Source: Thauera sp. 28 (GTDB lineage Bacteria; Pseudomonadota; Gammaproteobacteria; Burkholderiales; Rhodocyclaceae). From it: a stretch of DNA of 64,000 bases. The position numbers and the translations under genes are program-made. Where the stretch lies: assembly GCF_000310145.2 (NCBI RefSeq), contig NZ_AMXA01000004.1:1-64000 (forward strand). The letters run 5' to 3'. Positions 27,133-36,191 of the stretch are shown piece after piece. The notes under the pieces are model-generated. The model saw nothing but the letters and a program-made list of their open reading frames with translations, had not been told where the DNA came from and made no database searches. Positions within the stretch are counted from its first letter, which is position 1, and every line of letters starts with the position of its first letter.

Positions 27133-28242
27133 TCAGGCTTCGCGCATCAGCAGCCAGTACTGGATCTTCAATGTGACGGCCGAGCCGGCGATGATGGCGA
27201 TTGTGGTGAGCACCGAGCCCAGGGCGAGGGTGGACAGCCCGGTGATGCCCTGGCCGATCGTGCAGCCCATGGCCGTGACCCCTCCGAAACCCATGAGCAA
27301 GCCACCAGTCATGTGACGTACCAGGTCGCCGCTGTCGCGGAAGCTCTCGATGCGAAAGTCGCGACTCGCCAGTGCGTGGGCCGCCGAGCCGACGATTACG
27401 CCGAGTGCGCTGGCGATGCCGAAAGTCACCACGCGGCTGGTGTCGCTCCACAGCATCAGGAGCTCGAGCGTGTAAGCGAGGGGGGCTACGAAGGTCAACG
27501 ATTCGGCACGCCCGCTGTTGGTGGCTATGAAGGCCTCCTCCAGCGTCTCCGGGTGTTCGGCGACATAGCCGAGATGGGCGGAGACATACCAGCCGGCCAC
27601 CACCGTTGCGCCGACGACCACGCCGCCGACCAGGACGTCGCTGCGCCAGGCCTCCCGGTCGGCCAGCGCCCAAAGCAGCAGGCCGCCGCCTACCACCAGC
27701 GCGCCCACGAGCAAGGCTGAAGCGGGCGCCATGCCGGAAGCCGCGCTCAGGAATGCGGGGATATCCTGAGTGTGGGGCAGTACGGTGGACACGGTGTCGA
27801 TGTGGCGTACCCGCCAGACGCCGAACAGGCCCCGCATTGTCATGTAGGCCCCGATGGCGAGGAATACGAAGACCACGATCGATTTGAGGTTGCCGCCACC
27901 GATGCGGATCAGCGTCTTGCTGCCGCAGCCCGACGCGAGGGTCATGCCGATGCCGAAAGCCAGGCCACCGACCAGATTCGACAGCCAGATCAGGCGATTG
28001 CCGGTGTAGAAGGACTTGCTGGCATCGAACAGGCCAAGGGCCTGCAGGGCCGTCGTGCCGAGGATGGCGATGGCGATGGCAAGTGCCCACATCCGCATTC
28101 GGCCCCAGTCGCCCATATTGACGACATCCGATACCGCGCCCATGGTGCAGAAGTTCGTGCGGTTGGCGACGAAGCCGAACACCGCGCCGATGGCGAAGGC
28201 GAGCCAGACGATGGTCGAGGCGGAGACCAGGGGTTCTTCCAT
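27133..28242 (-). CDS. YeeE/YedE family sulfur-compound transporter
   Basis: The 369-residue membrane protein has about ten hydrophobic segments. The family cysteine motifs are NRTNFCTMGA near the N-terminus, TLASGCGSKTLIRIGGGN, and MGFGGVTAMGCTIGQGITG toward the end. YeeE/YedE proteins of the TsuA type carry thiosulfate or other sulfur through a conserved cysteine relay. Start 28242 (MEEPLVSAS) is chosen because the longer reading has no membrane or family character. It stands near but not within the queuosine genes. The exact sulfur species carried is unknown. Confidence 0.88.
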   Translation of the reverse strand: MEEPLVSASTIVWLAFAIGAVFGFVANRTNFCTMGAVSDVVNMGDWGRMRMWALAIAIAILGTTALQALGLFDASKSFYTGNRLIWLSNLVGGLAFGIGMTLASGCGSKTLIRIGGGNLKSIVVFVFLAIGAYMTMRGLFGVWRVRHIDTVSTVLPHTQDIPAFLSAASGMAPASALLVGALVVGGGLLLWALADREAWRSDVLVGGVVVGATVVAGWYVSAHLGYVAEHPETLEEAFIATNSGRAESLTFVAPLAYTLELLMLWSDTSRVVTFGIASALGVIVGSAAHALASRDFRIESFRDSGDLVRHMTGGLLMGFGGVTAMGCTIGQGITGLSTLALGSVLTTIAIIAGSAVTLKIQYWLLMREA

Positions 28243-28321
28243 GATTTTGGCCAGGGGACGAGGGGGAGGCCGAATTCTAACTGCAAAGCGCGATGTGGCC
28301 GGGTTGTCGCTGCGGGAGGCG

Positions 28322-29014
28322 TCAGTGCGCGTGTGCCTGATAGGGCGTGGGATCGGGTACGCCTGCAGCCTCGAAGCCAGCGGCACGCAGGCGGCAGGCT
28401 TCGCAGCGGCCGCAGGCCCGGCCACCATCGTCGGCCTGATAGCAGGTTACGGTAAGGCCGTAATCAACCCCCAGTGCGATGCCGCGGCGGATGATGTCGG
28501 CCTTGGTGAGTTCGATCAGCGGGGCGTGGATGCGCAGTCGTGCGCCTTCGACGCCGACCTTGGTCGCCAGGTTGGCCATCGTCTCGAAGGCCTGGATGAA
28601 TTCGGGGCGGCAATCGGGGTAGCCCGAGTAGTCCACTGCGTTGACGCCGACGAAGATGTCATTGGCGCCGAGTACCTCCGCCCAGGCGAGTGCGATGGAC
28701 AGCATCACCGTGTTGCGGGCGGGGACATAGGTGACCGGGATGCCTGTGTTCTCCTCATCGACCGGCACGGCAATGCCCGGGTCGGTGAGCGCCGAGCCCC
28801 CGAACTGGCCCAGGTTGACCCGTGCCAGGCGGTGCTCGCGTGCGCCAAGCGCTTCGGCGACCCGTTTCGATGCGGTCAGCTCGGCCGCGTGGCGCTGGCC
28901 GTAGGCGACCGAGAGTGCGTAAGTCTCGAAGCCCATGTCACGGGCGATGGCAAGGCAGGTGGCCGAGTCGAGGCCACCTGAAAGCAGTACGACGGCGCGG
29001 GCGGTGGAGGTCAT
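28322..29014 (-). CDS. queC: 7-cyano-7-deazaguanine synthase QueC
   Basis: The 230-residue enzyme converts 7-carboxy-7-deazaguanine to preQ0 with ATP and ammonia. It has the PP-loop [12 protein letters not shown] at the N-terminus and the zinc cysteines in [14 protein letters not shown] with Cys in VTCYQ. ATG 29014 ([11 protein letters not shown]) is the family start. Its neighbour queE makes the substrate, so the two form a queuosine/preQ0 unit at the end of the tol-pal operon. It is cytoplasmic. Confidence 0.96.
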   Translation of the reverse strand: MTSTARAVVLLSGGLDSATCLAIARDMGFETYALSVAYGQRHAAELTASKRVAEALGAREHRLARVNLGQFGGSALTDPGIAVPVDEENTGIPVTYVPARNTVMLSIALAWAEVLGANDIFVGVNAVDYSGYPDCRPEFIQAFETMANLATKVGVEGARLRIHAPLIELTKADIIRRGIALGVDYGLTVTCYQADDGGRACGRCEACRLRAAGFEAAGVPDPTPYQAHAH

Positions 29015-29058
29015 GGGCAATCCGGTTCGAGACGGGGCGGTCTGCGGGCGAGCAGTGC

Positions 29059-29730
29059 TCAGCGCCCGCGGGCGTCGTTCCACAGCACCTTATGGAGCTG
29101 GAGCTGGAAGCGCACGGGCAGGCGGTCGCGGACGATCCATTCGGCGAGCTCGGCCGGGTCGAGCTCACCCGCCACCGGGGACAGCAGCACGTTGCAGCGT
29201 TGGTCGAGTCGATGGCGTGCGATCTGCTCGCGCGCCCAGTCGTAGTCGCCTGTGTTGGCGAGCACGATCTTGAGCTCATCGTGTGCGGTGAGCTTGGCGA
29301 GGTTCTCGTAGCGGTTCTTGTCGACCTCGCCGGATCCGGGCGCCTTGAGATCCATGATGCGCGACACGCGCCGATCGACACCGGCAATGTCGAGCGCGCC
29401 ACTGGTCTCGAGCGAGACCTCGTGGCCGGCGTCACACAACGCTTCCAGCAGTGCCAGACAGCCCTTCTGGGCGAGCGGTTCGCCGCCGGTCACACAGACA
29501 TGGCGCAGGCCATGGCTAGCCACCTCGGCGAGGATGTCATCGAGCGCACGCGTGTGGCCACCGGTGAAGGCATAGGCGGTGTCGCACCAGGTGCAGCGCA
29601 GCGGACAGCCGGTGAGGCGGACGAACACGGTGGGCAGGCCCACTCGGCTCGATTCGCCTTGAACGGAGGCAAAGATTTCGGTGATGCGAAGGCGGACGGT
29701 CGCGGCCGTCCGCGTGGCTTGCTGCGACAT
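29059..29730 (-). CDS. queE: 7-carboxy-7-deazaguanine synthase QueE
   Basis: The 223-residue radical SAM enzyme rearranges 6-carboxytetrahydropterin into the deazaguanine ring. The cluster motif is [10 protein letters not shown], preceded by [20 protein letters not shown], and VTGGEPLAQ follows. It lies 5 nt after cpoB and 44 nt before queC, the usual arrangement in betaproteobacteria. No key residue is missing. Confidence 0.96.
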   Translation of the reverse strand: MSQQATRTAATVRLRITEIFASVQGESSRVGLPTVFVRLTGCPLRCTWCDTAYAFTGGHTRALDDILAEVASHGLRHVCVTGGEPLAQKGCLALLEALCDAGHEVSLETSGALDIAGVDRRVSRIMDLKAPGSGEVDKNRYENLAKLTAHDELKIVLANTGDYDWAREQIARHRLDQRCNVLLSPVAGELDPAELAEWIVRDRLPVRFQLQLHKVLWNDARGR

Positions 29731-29735
29731 TGCGC

Positions 29736-30455
29736 TCAGCGCGCGTTCAGGCGCTGGCGTGCGACCTGTGCGGCGTTGCTTTGCGGGTACCGTTCGACGA
29801 GCCCCTGCAGGGTGCGGCGGGTGGCGGCTGCATCGCCCAGTGCCTGTTGGCTATTGGCCAGGCCGAGCATGGCGTCGGGGGCGACGTCGTCGTTGGGCCA
29901 CTTCTGCAGCACGGCATTGAAGTGCTTGGTCGCGGCGGCGACATCGCGCGCCTGGAGCGCAGCGTTGCCGGCCCAGAAGTGGGCGCCTGCAGTGAAGCCG
30001 CCCGCGGGGTAGCGGGTCACGAAGGTTTCGAAGGCGGCGAGGGCGTCCTTCTGCTTGCCGTCCTTGAGTAGGCCGAGTGCGGCCTGGTAGTCGGCCGACT
30101 CTGCGGCAGGATCGCCGGAGGCGGCCACCCCGGGGGCGCCGCCGCCAGTCTCGATCTGGCGCAGACGTGCGTCCAGGTCGACGTAGAAATCCCTCTGCCG
30201 CTGCTTGAGCGTCTCGACCTCGTTCATCAGCAGTTCGATCTGGCCACGCAGGCGCGCCACTTCGGCGCGCAGTTGCTCGTTCTGCATGGCCAGTTCGAGC
30301 TGGCCGCGACCGGCGGTCTCGAGCTGGCCCTGAACATCCTGCCTGAGCTGGATGATCTGGTTGCGTGCCTCGGTGTCACCCCCGAAGAGTTGGGCGTGCG
30401 CCGGTGCTGCGGCGACGAGGGCAAGCGATGCTGCGAGCGGCAGAAGGCGTTTCAT
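29736..30455 (-). CDS. cpoB: Cell division coordinator CpoB (YbgF)
   Basis: The 239-residue periplasmic protein has a signal peptide ending at PAHA-Q (residue 21). A coiled coil (about residues 35-100, with LRAEVARLRGQIELLMNEVE) and three C-terminal TPR units beginning near ADYQAALGLLKDG follow. CpoB links Tol-Pal with peptidoglycan synthesis during septation. It lies 12 nt after pal and 5 nt before queE, so it shares the operon. Confidence 0.94.
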   Translation of the reverse strand: MKRLLPLAASLALVAAAPAHAQLFGGDTEARNQIIQLRQDVQGQLETAGRGQLELAMQNEQLRAEVARLRGQIELLMNEVETLKQRQRDFYVDLDARLRQIETGGGAPGVAASGDPAAESADYQAALGLLKDGKQKDALAAFETFVTRYPAGGFTAGAHFWAGNAALQARDVAAATKHFNAVLQKWPNDDVAPDAMLGLANSQQALGDAAATRRTLQGLVERYPQSNAAQVARQRLNAR

Positions 30456-30467
30456 GACGTCTCTCTC

Positions 30468-30980
30468 TTAGAACTCGCCCGAGTAGAGCATGTCGCCGCG
30501 ACGATTCTCGGCGTAGCAGGTCTCGGTGCGGTCGTCGCAGCGCGGCTTCTCTTCACCCAGGCTGACCGATTCGATCTGCGCTTCGCGCGCGCCCAGCAGC
30601 ATCAGCGCCTGCTTGACGACGTCGGCACGCTTCTGGCCCAGGGCGAGGTTGTACTCGCGGCTGCCGCGCTCGTCGGTGTTGCCCTGGACGAGCATGCGCA
30701 TCTCGGGGTTCTGCACCAGGAAACGGGCGTGGGCTTCGATCAGCGGGCGACCTTCGGGCTTGATCACGTAGCTGTCGAAGTCGAAGAACACGCTGCGCTT
30801 GGACAGGATGTTGTTCGGATCGGTCAGCGCGGCGATGCCGCTGCCGCTCATGCCGGGGGCAGTGACGGTGGCCACGCCGGCGCCACGATCTTCAACCGAT
30901 GCGCCGGCGGTGTCGGTGCCGGTGCTCGAGCACGCGGCAAGCGTCAGGGCGATGAGGGCGGGGAGGACGAGTTTCTTCAT
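30468..30980 (-). CDS. pal: Peptidoglycan-associated lipoprotein Pal
   Basis: The 170-residue lipoprotein has a lipobox LTLAAC with Cys17 as the lipid site. Its OmpA-like peptidoglycan-binding domain contains VFFDFDSYVI and GNTDERGSREYNLALGQKRAD. It anchors the outer membrane to the wall and partners TolB. It is 66 nt after tolB in the same operon. All expected elements are present. Confidence 0.97.
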   Translation of the reverse strand: MKKLVLPALIALTLAACSSTGTDTAGASVEDRGAGVATVTAPGMSGSGIAALTDPNNILSKRSVFFDFDSYVIKPEGRPLIEAHARFLVQNPEMRMLVQGNTDERGSREYNLALGQKRADVVKQALMLLGAREAQIESVSLGEEKPRCDDRTETCYAENRRGDMLYSGEF

Positions 30981-31046
30981 GGGTATAGCTCCAGTACTTG
31001 TGTTGAAGACAGCAGAGAGGATTGCGGCGTTTGCGCCGCGTTGTGT

Positions 31047-32324
31047 TTACCGGATCTGCGGGCCCCAGGCGGGCTCGCGGACATCCGCAGCCTGCACCGT
31101 CAGCCGCTGTCGGATGCGCCCGTCCGTCGACACCGCGGACAGCACGCCCCTGCCACCGCTGTCGGTGGCGTAGAGGATCATGCGGCCGCTGGGTGCGAAG
31201 CTGGGCGATTCGTCGCGTGCCGAATCGGTGAGGATCGTGGTCTGCCGCGTGGCGAGGTCCTGCACGGCGACCTGGAAACGGCCGGCATTGCGGGTGATGA
31301 ACGCGAGCAGCTTGCCGTCGAACGAGAGTCGCGGCGAGACGTTGTAGTTGCCGTCGAAGGTGACGCGCTGTGCGCTGCCTCCGGCGGCCGGAATTCGGTA
31401 GATCTGCGGGCTGCCGCCACGGTCGGACGTGAAGTAGATATGGCCGTCGCTGCCCCAGAAGGGCTCGGTGTCGATGCCCGAGGATTGCGCCAGGCGGCGT
31501 ACGCCGGAGCCATCCGCATTGATCACGTAGAGCTGGGACTGGCCATCCTTGGTCAGTACCACGGCAAGCTGGTTACCGTCGGGAGACCATGTCGGCGCCG
31601 AGTTCGAGCCCTTGAAGTTGGCGATGACCCGACGCTGGCCGGTGGCCAGCGTGTGCACATAGACGATCGGCTTCTTCTGCTCGAACGACACGTAGGCCAG
31701 GCTCTGGCCGTCGGGTGACCATGCCGGTGAGATGATCGGCTCGCGCGAGCGCAGCGCGGTTGCGGCGTTCATGCCGTCGGCGTCGGCGACCTGGAGTTCG
31801 AAGTTGGGGCCGGACTTGATGACGTAGGCCACGCGGGTGGCGAAATAGCCCGGCAGGCCGGTGAGTTTCTCGAACACGAAGTCGGCGATGCGATGGCCGA
31901 CAATGCGGTTCTGGGCCGGGCTCATCGGTAGCGCCATGGCCCCCAGTTCGAGCTGCTTCTGGGCGTCGAAGAGGCGGAAGCGTACCTCGTAGCGGCCATC
32001 GGCCATCGGGATCAGGCTCCCGGTGAGGACGGCATCGGCGCCGCGCGCGCGCACTGCGGCGAGATCCGGCATCACCGACTCGGGCATCGGCAGCGGCCCC
32101 ATGTCCACCAGGTTGAACAGGCCGCTGCGTTCGAGGTTGGCGCGCACGACGTCTGTGACGCTCTGCGGCAGCCGGCCTTCGTTCTCGAAGATCGGGATGA
32201 TCACCGGAAAGCGCGTGGCGCCGGCTCCGGTGATCTCGATCGAGAGCTGGGCGTGCGCGCCCAGCGCGAGGCTGGACAGCGCGGCGGCGAGGAAGAGGCG
32301 GAAGGCGGTAAGCAGTTTCGTCAT
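31047..32324 (-). CDS. tolB: Tol-Pal translocation protein TolB
   Basis: The 425-residue periplasmic protein has a signal peptide ending at AHA-Q. The N-terminal TolB domain is followed by a beta-propeller with repeated SPDG-type blades such as SPAWSPDGQSLAYVS and APTWSPDGNQLAVV. It interacts with Pal and TolA. ATG 32324 (MTKLLTAF) gives a proper signal peptide; an ATG 33 nt upstream does not. It lies 40 nt after tolA. Confidence 0.97.
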   Translation of the reverse strand: MTKLLTAFRLFLAAALSSLALGAHAQLSIEITGAGATRFPVIIPIFENEGRLPQSVTDVVRANLERSGLFNLVDMGPLPMPESVMPDLAAVRARGADAVLTGSLIPMADGRYEVRFRLFDAQKQLELGAMALPMSPAQNRIVGHRIADFVFEKLTGLPGYFATRVAYVIKSGPNFELQVADADGMNAATALRSREPIISPAWSPDGQSLAYVSFEQKKPIVYVHTLATGQRRVIANFKGSNSAPTWSPDGNQLAVVLTKDGQSQLYVINADGSGVRRLAQSSGIDTEPFWGSDGHIYFTSDRGGSPQIYRIPAAGGSAQRVTFDGNYNVSPRLSFDGKLLAFITRNAGRFQVAVQDLATRQTTILTDSARDESPSFAPSGRMILYATDSGGRGVLSAVSTDGRIRQRLTVQAADVREPAWGPQIR

Positions 32325-32364
32325 GGCGGGCGGACTCCAGCCGCGGATTATAGACAAGGCGGGC

Positions 32365-33240
32365 TCAATCGTCGGCCAGCGGGCGGAATTTCAGTTCGAG
32401 CGAGCGTTGGAACAGGCTGCGGTTGTCGGGCAGAGGCAAGGGGCTCGAGCGCCGGATTGCGCGCTCGATGGCGTCGTCGAGCGCGGGTACGCCGGACGAG
32501 CGCTTCAGGCGCACGTTCAGCACCTCGCCGCTGGGCAGTTGGTCGACCTCGAATACCGCCTCGGGGTTTCCGATCAGGCCGGGCGGACGCAGGAGGTTGC
32601 CGCGCACCTTGGCCGCGATGGCTGCGCGGTAGCGATCCACATCGCCTGCTGCCGCCGCGCGTGCGCCTTCCTGGCGCAACAGGTTGTCCAGCTGCGCCTG
32701 CTCAGCACGCCGGGTTTCTTGCGCCAGGCGCTGGGCCATGTAGTCATCCTGCACCGGCTTGGGCTCCGGCTTGGGTTTCGGTTTTGGCTGAGGCTTCGGC
32801 TCGGGCTTGGGGGCGGGTTTCGGGGGCTCGGGCTTCGGTTGCGGCTTTGGCGGTTCAGGTTTGGGTTCCGGTTTTGGCTCGGGCTTCGGCGCGGGCTTGG
32901 GTTCCGGCTTGGGGGGCTCGGGCTTCTTCTCCGGCGCCTTGGTGGTGATCTCCGGCTTGGGGGCCGGTTGCGGCTTGGGCGGCTCAGGAGCCGGCTGAGG
33001 TTTGGGCGGCTCGGGAGCCGGCTGAGGCTTGGGAGGCTCAGGCTTCGGCGGCGCAGGCCGGGGCTGGGGAGCCGGCGCAGGAGCGGCGGCGAGTTGAACT
33101 TCAAGCGCGGCCGGCGGGCTGCTTTGCCAGCGCACGCCGAAGAACAGGAACAGCGCCAGCCCGAGGTGGACGGCCACCGTCAGGGCCAGCGATGCCCACT
33201 TGCCCGGGAGCTCGCGAGTACGGACGACGCGTTCGTTCAT
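32365..33240 (-). CDS. tolA: Cell envelope protein TolA
   Basis: The 291-residue protein has one N-terminal membrane helix (about residues 17-37), a long Pro/Lys/Glu-rich middle and a C-terminal TonB-like domain. It spans the periplasm and connects TolQR with TolB/Pal. The middle differs from the E. coli alanine/lysine helix: it consists of PKPEP/PKPQP repeats, a rigid polyproline-type linker as in TonB. Its ATG overlaps the tolR stop by 4 nt. Confidence 0.93.
   Translation of the reverse strand: MNERVVRTRELPGKWASLALTVAVHLGLALFLFFGVRWQSSPPAALEVQLAAAPAPAPQPRPAPPKPEPPKPQPAPEPPKPQPAPEPPKPQPAPKPEITTKAPEKKPEPPKPEPKPAPKPEPKPEPKPEPPKPQPKPEPPKPAPKPEPKPQPKPKPKPEPKPVQDDYMAQRLAQETRRAEQAQLDNLLRQEGARAAAAGDVDRYRAAIAAKVRGNLLRPPGLIGNPEAVFEVDQLPSGEVLNVRLKRSSGVPALDDAIERAIRRSSPLPLPDNRSLFQRSLELKFRPLADD
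32755..33078 (-). repeat. Tandem Pro-Lys repeats within tolA
   Basis: The coding sequence here is an imperfect array of short units encoding PKPEP, PKPQP and PEPPKPQPA. On the plus strand it reads as recurrent GGCTTGGG/GGCTCGGG words. The array forms the extended linker of TolA and may vary in copy number between strains by slippage. Confidence 0.8.
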
Positions 33241-33650
33241 CGGCCGCTGGTGCTCGACTGGGTCTGCAGGCTGATCTTCCGCACGCCTTGTTTCCTAGCA
33301 GTTTCGAGCACGTCGATTACTTGCTGGTAATTCAGATCGCGGTGGGCCGCAAGCAGGAAGGGTTGCTCCGGGTTCTCCGTTACGAAGTCCTTCAGCATCG
33401 TCGACAGTCGCTCTTTAGAAATGGATTCGGGTTGAGCGCCAGTTCGGCGGATGATCGAGTAGGCACCCTTGTCATCGACCTGTATCACTATGGCTTCGGT
33501 AACCGGCGCCTCTGCAGGGCCTGCCGAGGGTACGTTGATGTTTCCGGTCTGGACCATGGGGGCGGTGACCATGAAGATCACCAGAAGGACCAGCATCACG
33601 TCGATGTAGGGCACGACGTTGATCTGGTTCATCAGGCGGCGTTGGCGCAT
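33237..33650 (-). CDS. tolR: Tol-Pal energising subunit TolR
   Basis: The 137-residue ExbD/TolR protein has one membrane helix with the key aspartate in NVVPYIDVMLVLLVIFMV and a periplasmic domain. With TolQ it forms the proton channel that drives TolA. It overlaps tolA by 4 nt and follows tolQ by 20 nt. Complete and typical. Confidence 0.96.
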   Translation of the reverse strand: MRQRRLMNQINVVPYIDVMLVLLVIFMVTAPMVQTGNINVPSAGPAEAPVTEAIVIQVDDKGAYSIIRRTGAQPESISKERLSTMLKDFVTENPEQPFLLAAHRDLNYQQVIDVLETARKQGVRKISLQTQSSTSGR

Positions 33651-33670
33651 GGCAGGTTGCTCCGGTCCGT

Positions 33671-34339
33671 TCAGCGCAGGTTGCGCTGCAGGATGTTGGA
33701 GAACTCTTCCATGAAGCTCTCGAAGCGGATGCCGAGGCGGTCGATGTCGTGCGCGAAGCGGTTGTAGGCGACGACCGCCGGGATCGCGGCGAACAGGCCG
33801 ATCGCGGTGGCGACCAGAGCCTCAGCGATGCCGGGCGCCACCTGCGCGAGCGTGGCCGAGCCGACGCTGGCCAGGCCGCGGAAGGAGTTCATGATCCCCC
33901 AGACCGTACCGAGCAGGCCGATGTAGGGCGAAACCGAGCCCACCGAGGCGAGGAAGGCAAGGTGAGCTTCGAGGTCGTCCACCTCGCGCTGGTAGGTCGC
34001 GCGCATTGCACGGCGAGCGCCGTCGAGGGTGGCGCCGTGGTCGTGGCCCTTGGCGCGCAGCTTGGTAAACTCGCGGTATCCGGCCTCGAAGATGCGCTCC
34101 ATGCCTTCGGCCTGGCCGCGGCTTGCCGAGTCGTAGAGCTTGTTGAGGTCGCCGCCGCTCCAGAAGTCGCGCTCGAAGTTGTCGGTGGCGATGCGTGCCT
34201 GGCGAATCTGGAAGCGCTTGCGGAAGATCCAGTACCACGACATGACCGACAGGCCGGCGAGCAGCGCCATGACGAGCTGCACCAGGATGCTGGCCTCGGC
34301 GATGAGGCTGATGATGGAAAGGTCTTGGGTGACGGTCAT
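33671..34339 (-). CDS. tolQ: Tol-Pal channel subunit TolQ
   Basis: The 222-residue MotA/TolQ/ExbB protein has three membrane helices. The signature is GLLGTVWGIMNSFRGLA, with ALVATAIGLFAAIPAVVAYN after it. It forms the stator channel with TolR. Its start overlaps the ybgC stop by 4 nt. Confidence 0.97.
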   Translation of the reverse strand: MTVTQDLSIISLIAEASILVQLVMALLAGLSVMSWYWIFRKRFQIRQARIATDNFERDFWSGGDLNKLYDSASRGQAEGMERIFEAGYREFTKLRAKGHDHGATLDGARRAMRATYQREVDDLEAHLAFLASVGSVSPYIGLLGTVWGIMNSFRGLASVGSATLAQVAPGIAEALVATAIGLFAAIPAVVAYNRFAHDIDRLGIRFESFMEEFSNILQRNLR

Positions 34340-34794
34340 GCTTGGCTTTCGAGGAGAGCGTACAGGGGAGCCGGGATGGCGGTGGGTTTGTGGCGGTTTA
34401 CGTCTACGCAGGCGACGATGACACTGCTCGAGAACAGAAGTTCACCGTCGCGCAGCGCTTGTTGCTCGAACTGGATGCTGGCACGGCGCAGTGTGCCGAT
34501 GCGGCTGACGATCTGCAGCGTGTCGTCGAGCCTGGCCGAGCCGCGGTAGTCGGCCTGCAGCGAGCGCACCATGAAGGCAATGCCGCTCTCTTCGAGCAAG
34601 GCCTGTTGCCCGACGCCGAGCGCGCGCAGCCACTCCGTGCGGCCGCGCTCGCAGAATTTGAGATAGTTTGCGTAGTACACGACGCCCCCGGCGTCGGTGT
34701 CTTCGTAATAGACTCTGATGGGTAGGACATGGCTTGCCTGTGCCCGGGCTGGCGCGCTTGGGCTGCCGGGGCTGCAAGTGATATTCGGTTGCAT
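34336..34794 (-). CDS. ybgC: Tol-Pal-associated acyl-CoA thioesterase YbgC
   Basis: The 152-residue hotdog-fold thioesterase has the active-site region VYYEDTDAGGVVYYANYLKFCERGRTEW with its Asp. It opens the ybgC-tolQRAB-pal-cpoB operon, the standard arrangement. It hydrolyses short acyl-CoAs in vitro and associates with phospholipid enzymes in E. coli. The first roughly 20 residues before SHVLPIRV look non-conserved. Confidence 0.94.
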   Translation of the reverse strand: MQPNITCSPGSPSAPARAQASHVLPIRVYYEDTDAGGVVYYANYLKFCERGRTEWLRALGVGQQALLEESGIAFMVRSLQADYRGSARLDDTLQIVSRIGTLRRASIQFEQQALRDGELLFSSSVIVACVDVNRHKPTAIPAPLYALLESQA

Positions 34795-34982
34795 TGCAGC
34801 ATTCTAGCCGAGCCCGAGCGTACGGTGCGCGCCTGTTGCAAATGTTGGCGATTGTCGCCGCAGGTGCTGCTTAATAGTTGTTTGAAAAGCTTTTTTACCT
34901 AAATATTGTTTTTGCCGGTGACGCGTCGTTTGCACCCTTTCGGGCGTGGAGCGGGCGCTCCGGAAATGCAGGAAATCCGCAC

Positions 34983-36152
34983 GTGGCTCTCTCCTTCTTC
35001 GGCAAGAAAGTGCCGTCCGTGACTCCTGTGCCAGAGGTCGAGCGGGCGCCGGCTGCGGTCGAGTTGCCGCCGCCGACGGAGCTGTCCGGCCTGGATTTTT
35101 CGGCAACAGATCACGGTCGCGCGCTCGGGCGCGCCGCAGGCCTGGTCGAAGTGCAGGAAGTGGGGGCGGGAATTGGTGCCGCCTACGAGGAGGCAGCGGT
35201 GCTCTACGCCAATGGCAGCGATGCCGAAGCGCTGGCTTTGCTCGAGGCCACCGTGGGCGATGAGCGCGCCAATGTCGGCGAGGGCATCTGGCTGATGCTG
35301 CTCGATCTCTATCGCCTGGGGGGGCACAAACAGCGCTTCGAGTCGAGTGTGCTCGACTACGCGACCCGCTTCGAGCGCTCGCCGCCTGCCTGGCTTGACC
35401 TGTCGGGTCGGCTGGTGCGTCCCGGGCAGCCTCTGCCGCCTCTGGTCAATCTCACGGGCCAGCTTGGCGCCCAGGCCGGCAAGCAGTTCGAGCAGGTGGC
35501 GGCGATCGCGCGCAGGGCGGGCGCCGTGCGTATCGACGTCGGCCGCGTCCGCGGTGTGGATGACGCGGGCTGTGGCGTGTGGCGGCGCCTGCTCGCCGAA
35601 CTGGCCGCAGATCGGGTCAAGGTCACCCTGCTCAATGTGGCTGCGCTGGCAGACATCCTGGGGGGGCGTCTGGCGCCGGGCAAGGCCGAGGAGCGCGATA
35701 CCTGGCTGATGATGCTCGAGTTGCTGCAGTACGCCGGGGACCAGGCACGCTTCGAGGACATCGCCGTCGACTACGCCGTGACCTTCGAGGAGTCGCCGCC
35801 GTCCTGGGAGTGCCGCGGCGCAGAGCCGCGTGCCGTATTGCCCCAGGCGGCCTCGGCGCCGGCGTCGGTCACCGATCCGGATGTGCTGGTGCTCGAAGGG
35901 GAGTTGAGCGGCGCGGCCAATGATGCGATCAAGCGGCTGGCAGCGTTTGCGACCGAGCGCCGGGTGCTCAAGGTCGATTGCGCGCGCCTGCGTCGAATCG
36001 ACTTCGTCTGCGCCGGGACACTGTTCAACATTCTCGCCAACCTGCAGGCTCAGGGTACACTCGTCAGCCTGTTCGACGTCAACGCCATGGTCGGCGCGCT
36101 GCTGCGCGTCATGAGCGTGGATCAGGTTGCGCACGTCACCCTGCGTCAGTGA
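34983..36152 (+). CDS. STAS-domain protein with duplicated helical unit
   Basis: The 389-residue protein carries two STAS-like modules, the second ending the protein (LRRIDFVCAGTLFNILANLQAQG). A motif occurs twice, each time before a linker: WLMLLDLYRLGGHKQRFESS and WLMMLELLQYAGDQARFEDI, each followed by an FE-SPP-W element. The halves look duplicated. GTG 34983 is chosen from an AGGAAA ribosome site and because sequence upstream is AT-rich non-coding. It is cytoplasmic, with no signal. It lies 39 nt before hslV and may share its transcript. Function is unknown. Confidence 0.8.
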   Translation: MALSFFGKKVPSVTPVPEVERAPAAVELPPPTELSGLDFSATDHGRALGRAAGLVEVQEVGAGIGAAYEEAAVLYANGSDAEALALLEATVGDERANVGEGIWLMLLDLYRLGGHKQRFESSVLDYATRFERSPPAWLDLSGRLVRPGQPLPPLVNLTGQLGAQAGKQFEQVAAIARRAGAVRIDVGRVRGVDDAGCGVWRRLLAELAADRVKVTLLNVAALADILGGRLAPGKAEERDTWLMMLELLQYAGDQARFEDIAVDYAVTFEESPPSWECRGAEPRAVLPQAASAPASVTDPDVLVLEGELSGAANDAIKRLAAFATERRVLKVDCARLRRIDFVCAGTLFNILANLQAQGTLVSLFDVNAMVGALLRVMSVDQVAHVTLRQ

Positions 36153-36191
36153 TTACTTGAAACGCCGGCACTGCGCCGGCGAGGAATCGTC

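Noticed and set aside
32755-33078. Repeat array considered as a CRISPR-like or mobile repeat
   Set aside because: The units are in frame with tolA and encode Pro-Lys linkers; no spacers or cas genes exist.
34878-34982. Upstream extension of the STAS gene from an ATG at 34878
   Set aside because: The stretch is AT-rich, resembles promoter DNA, and lacks a ribosome site; the GTG at 34983 has one.
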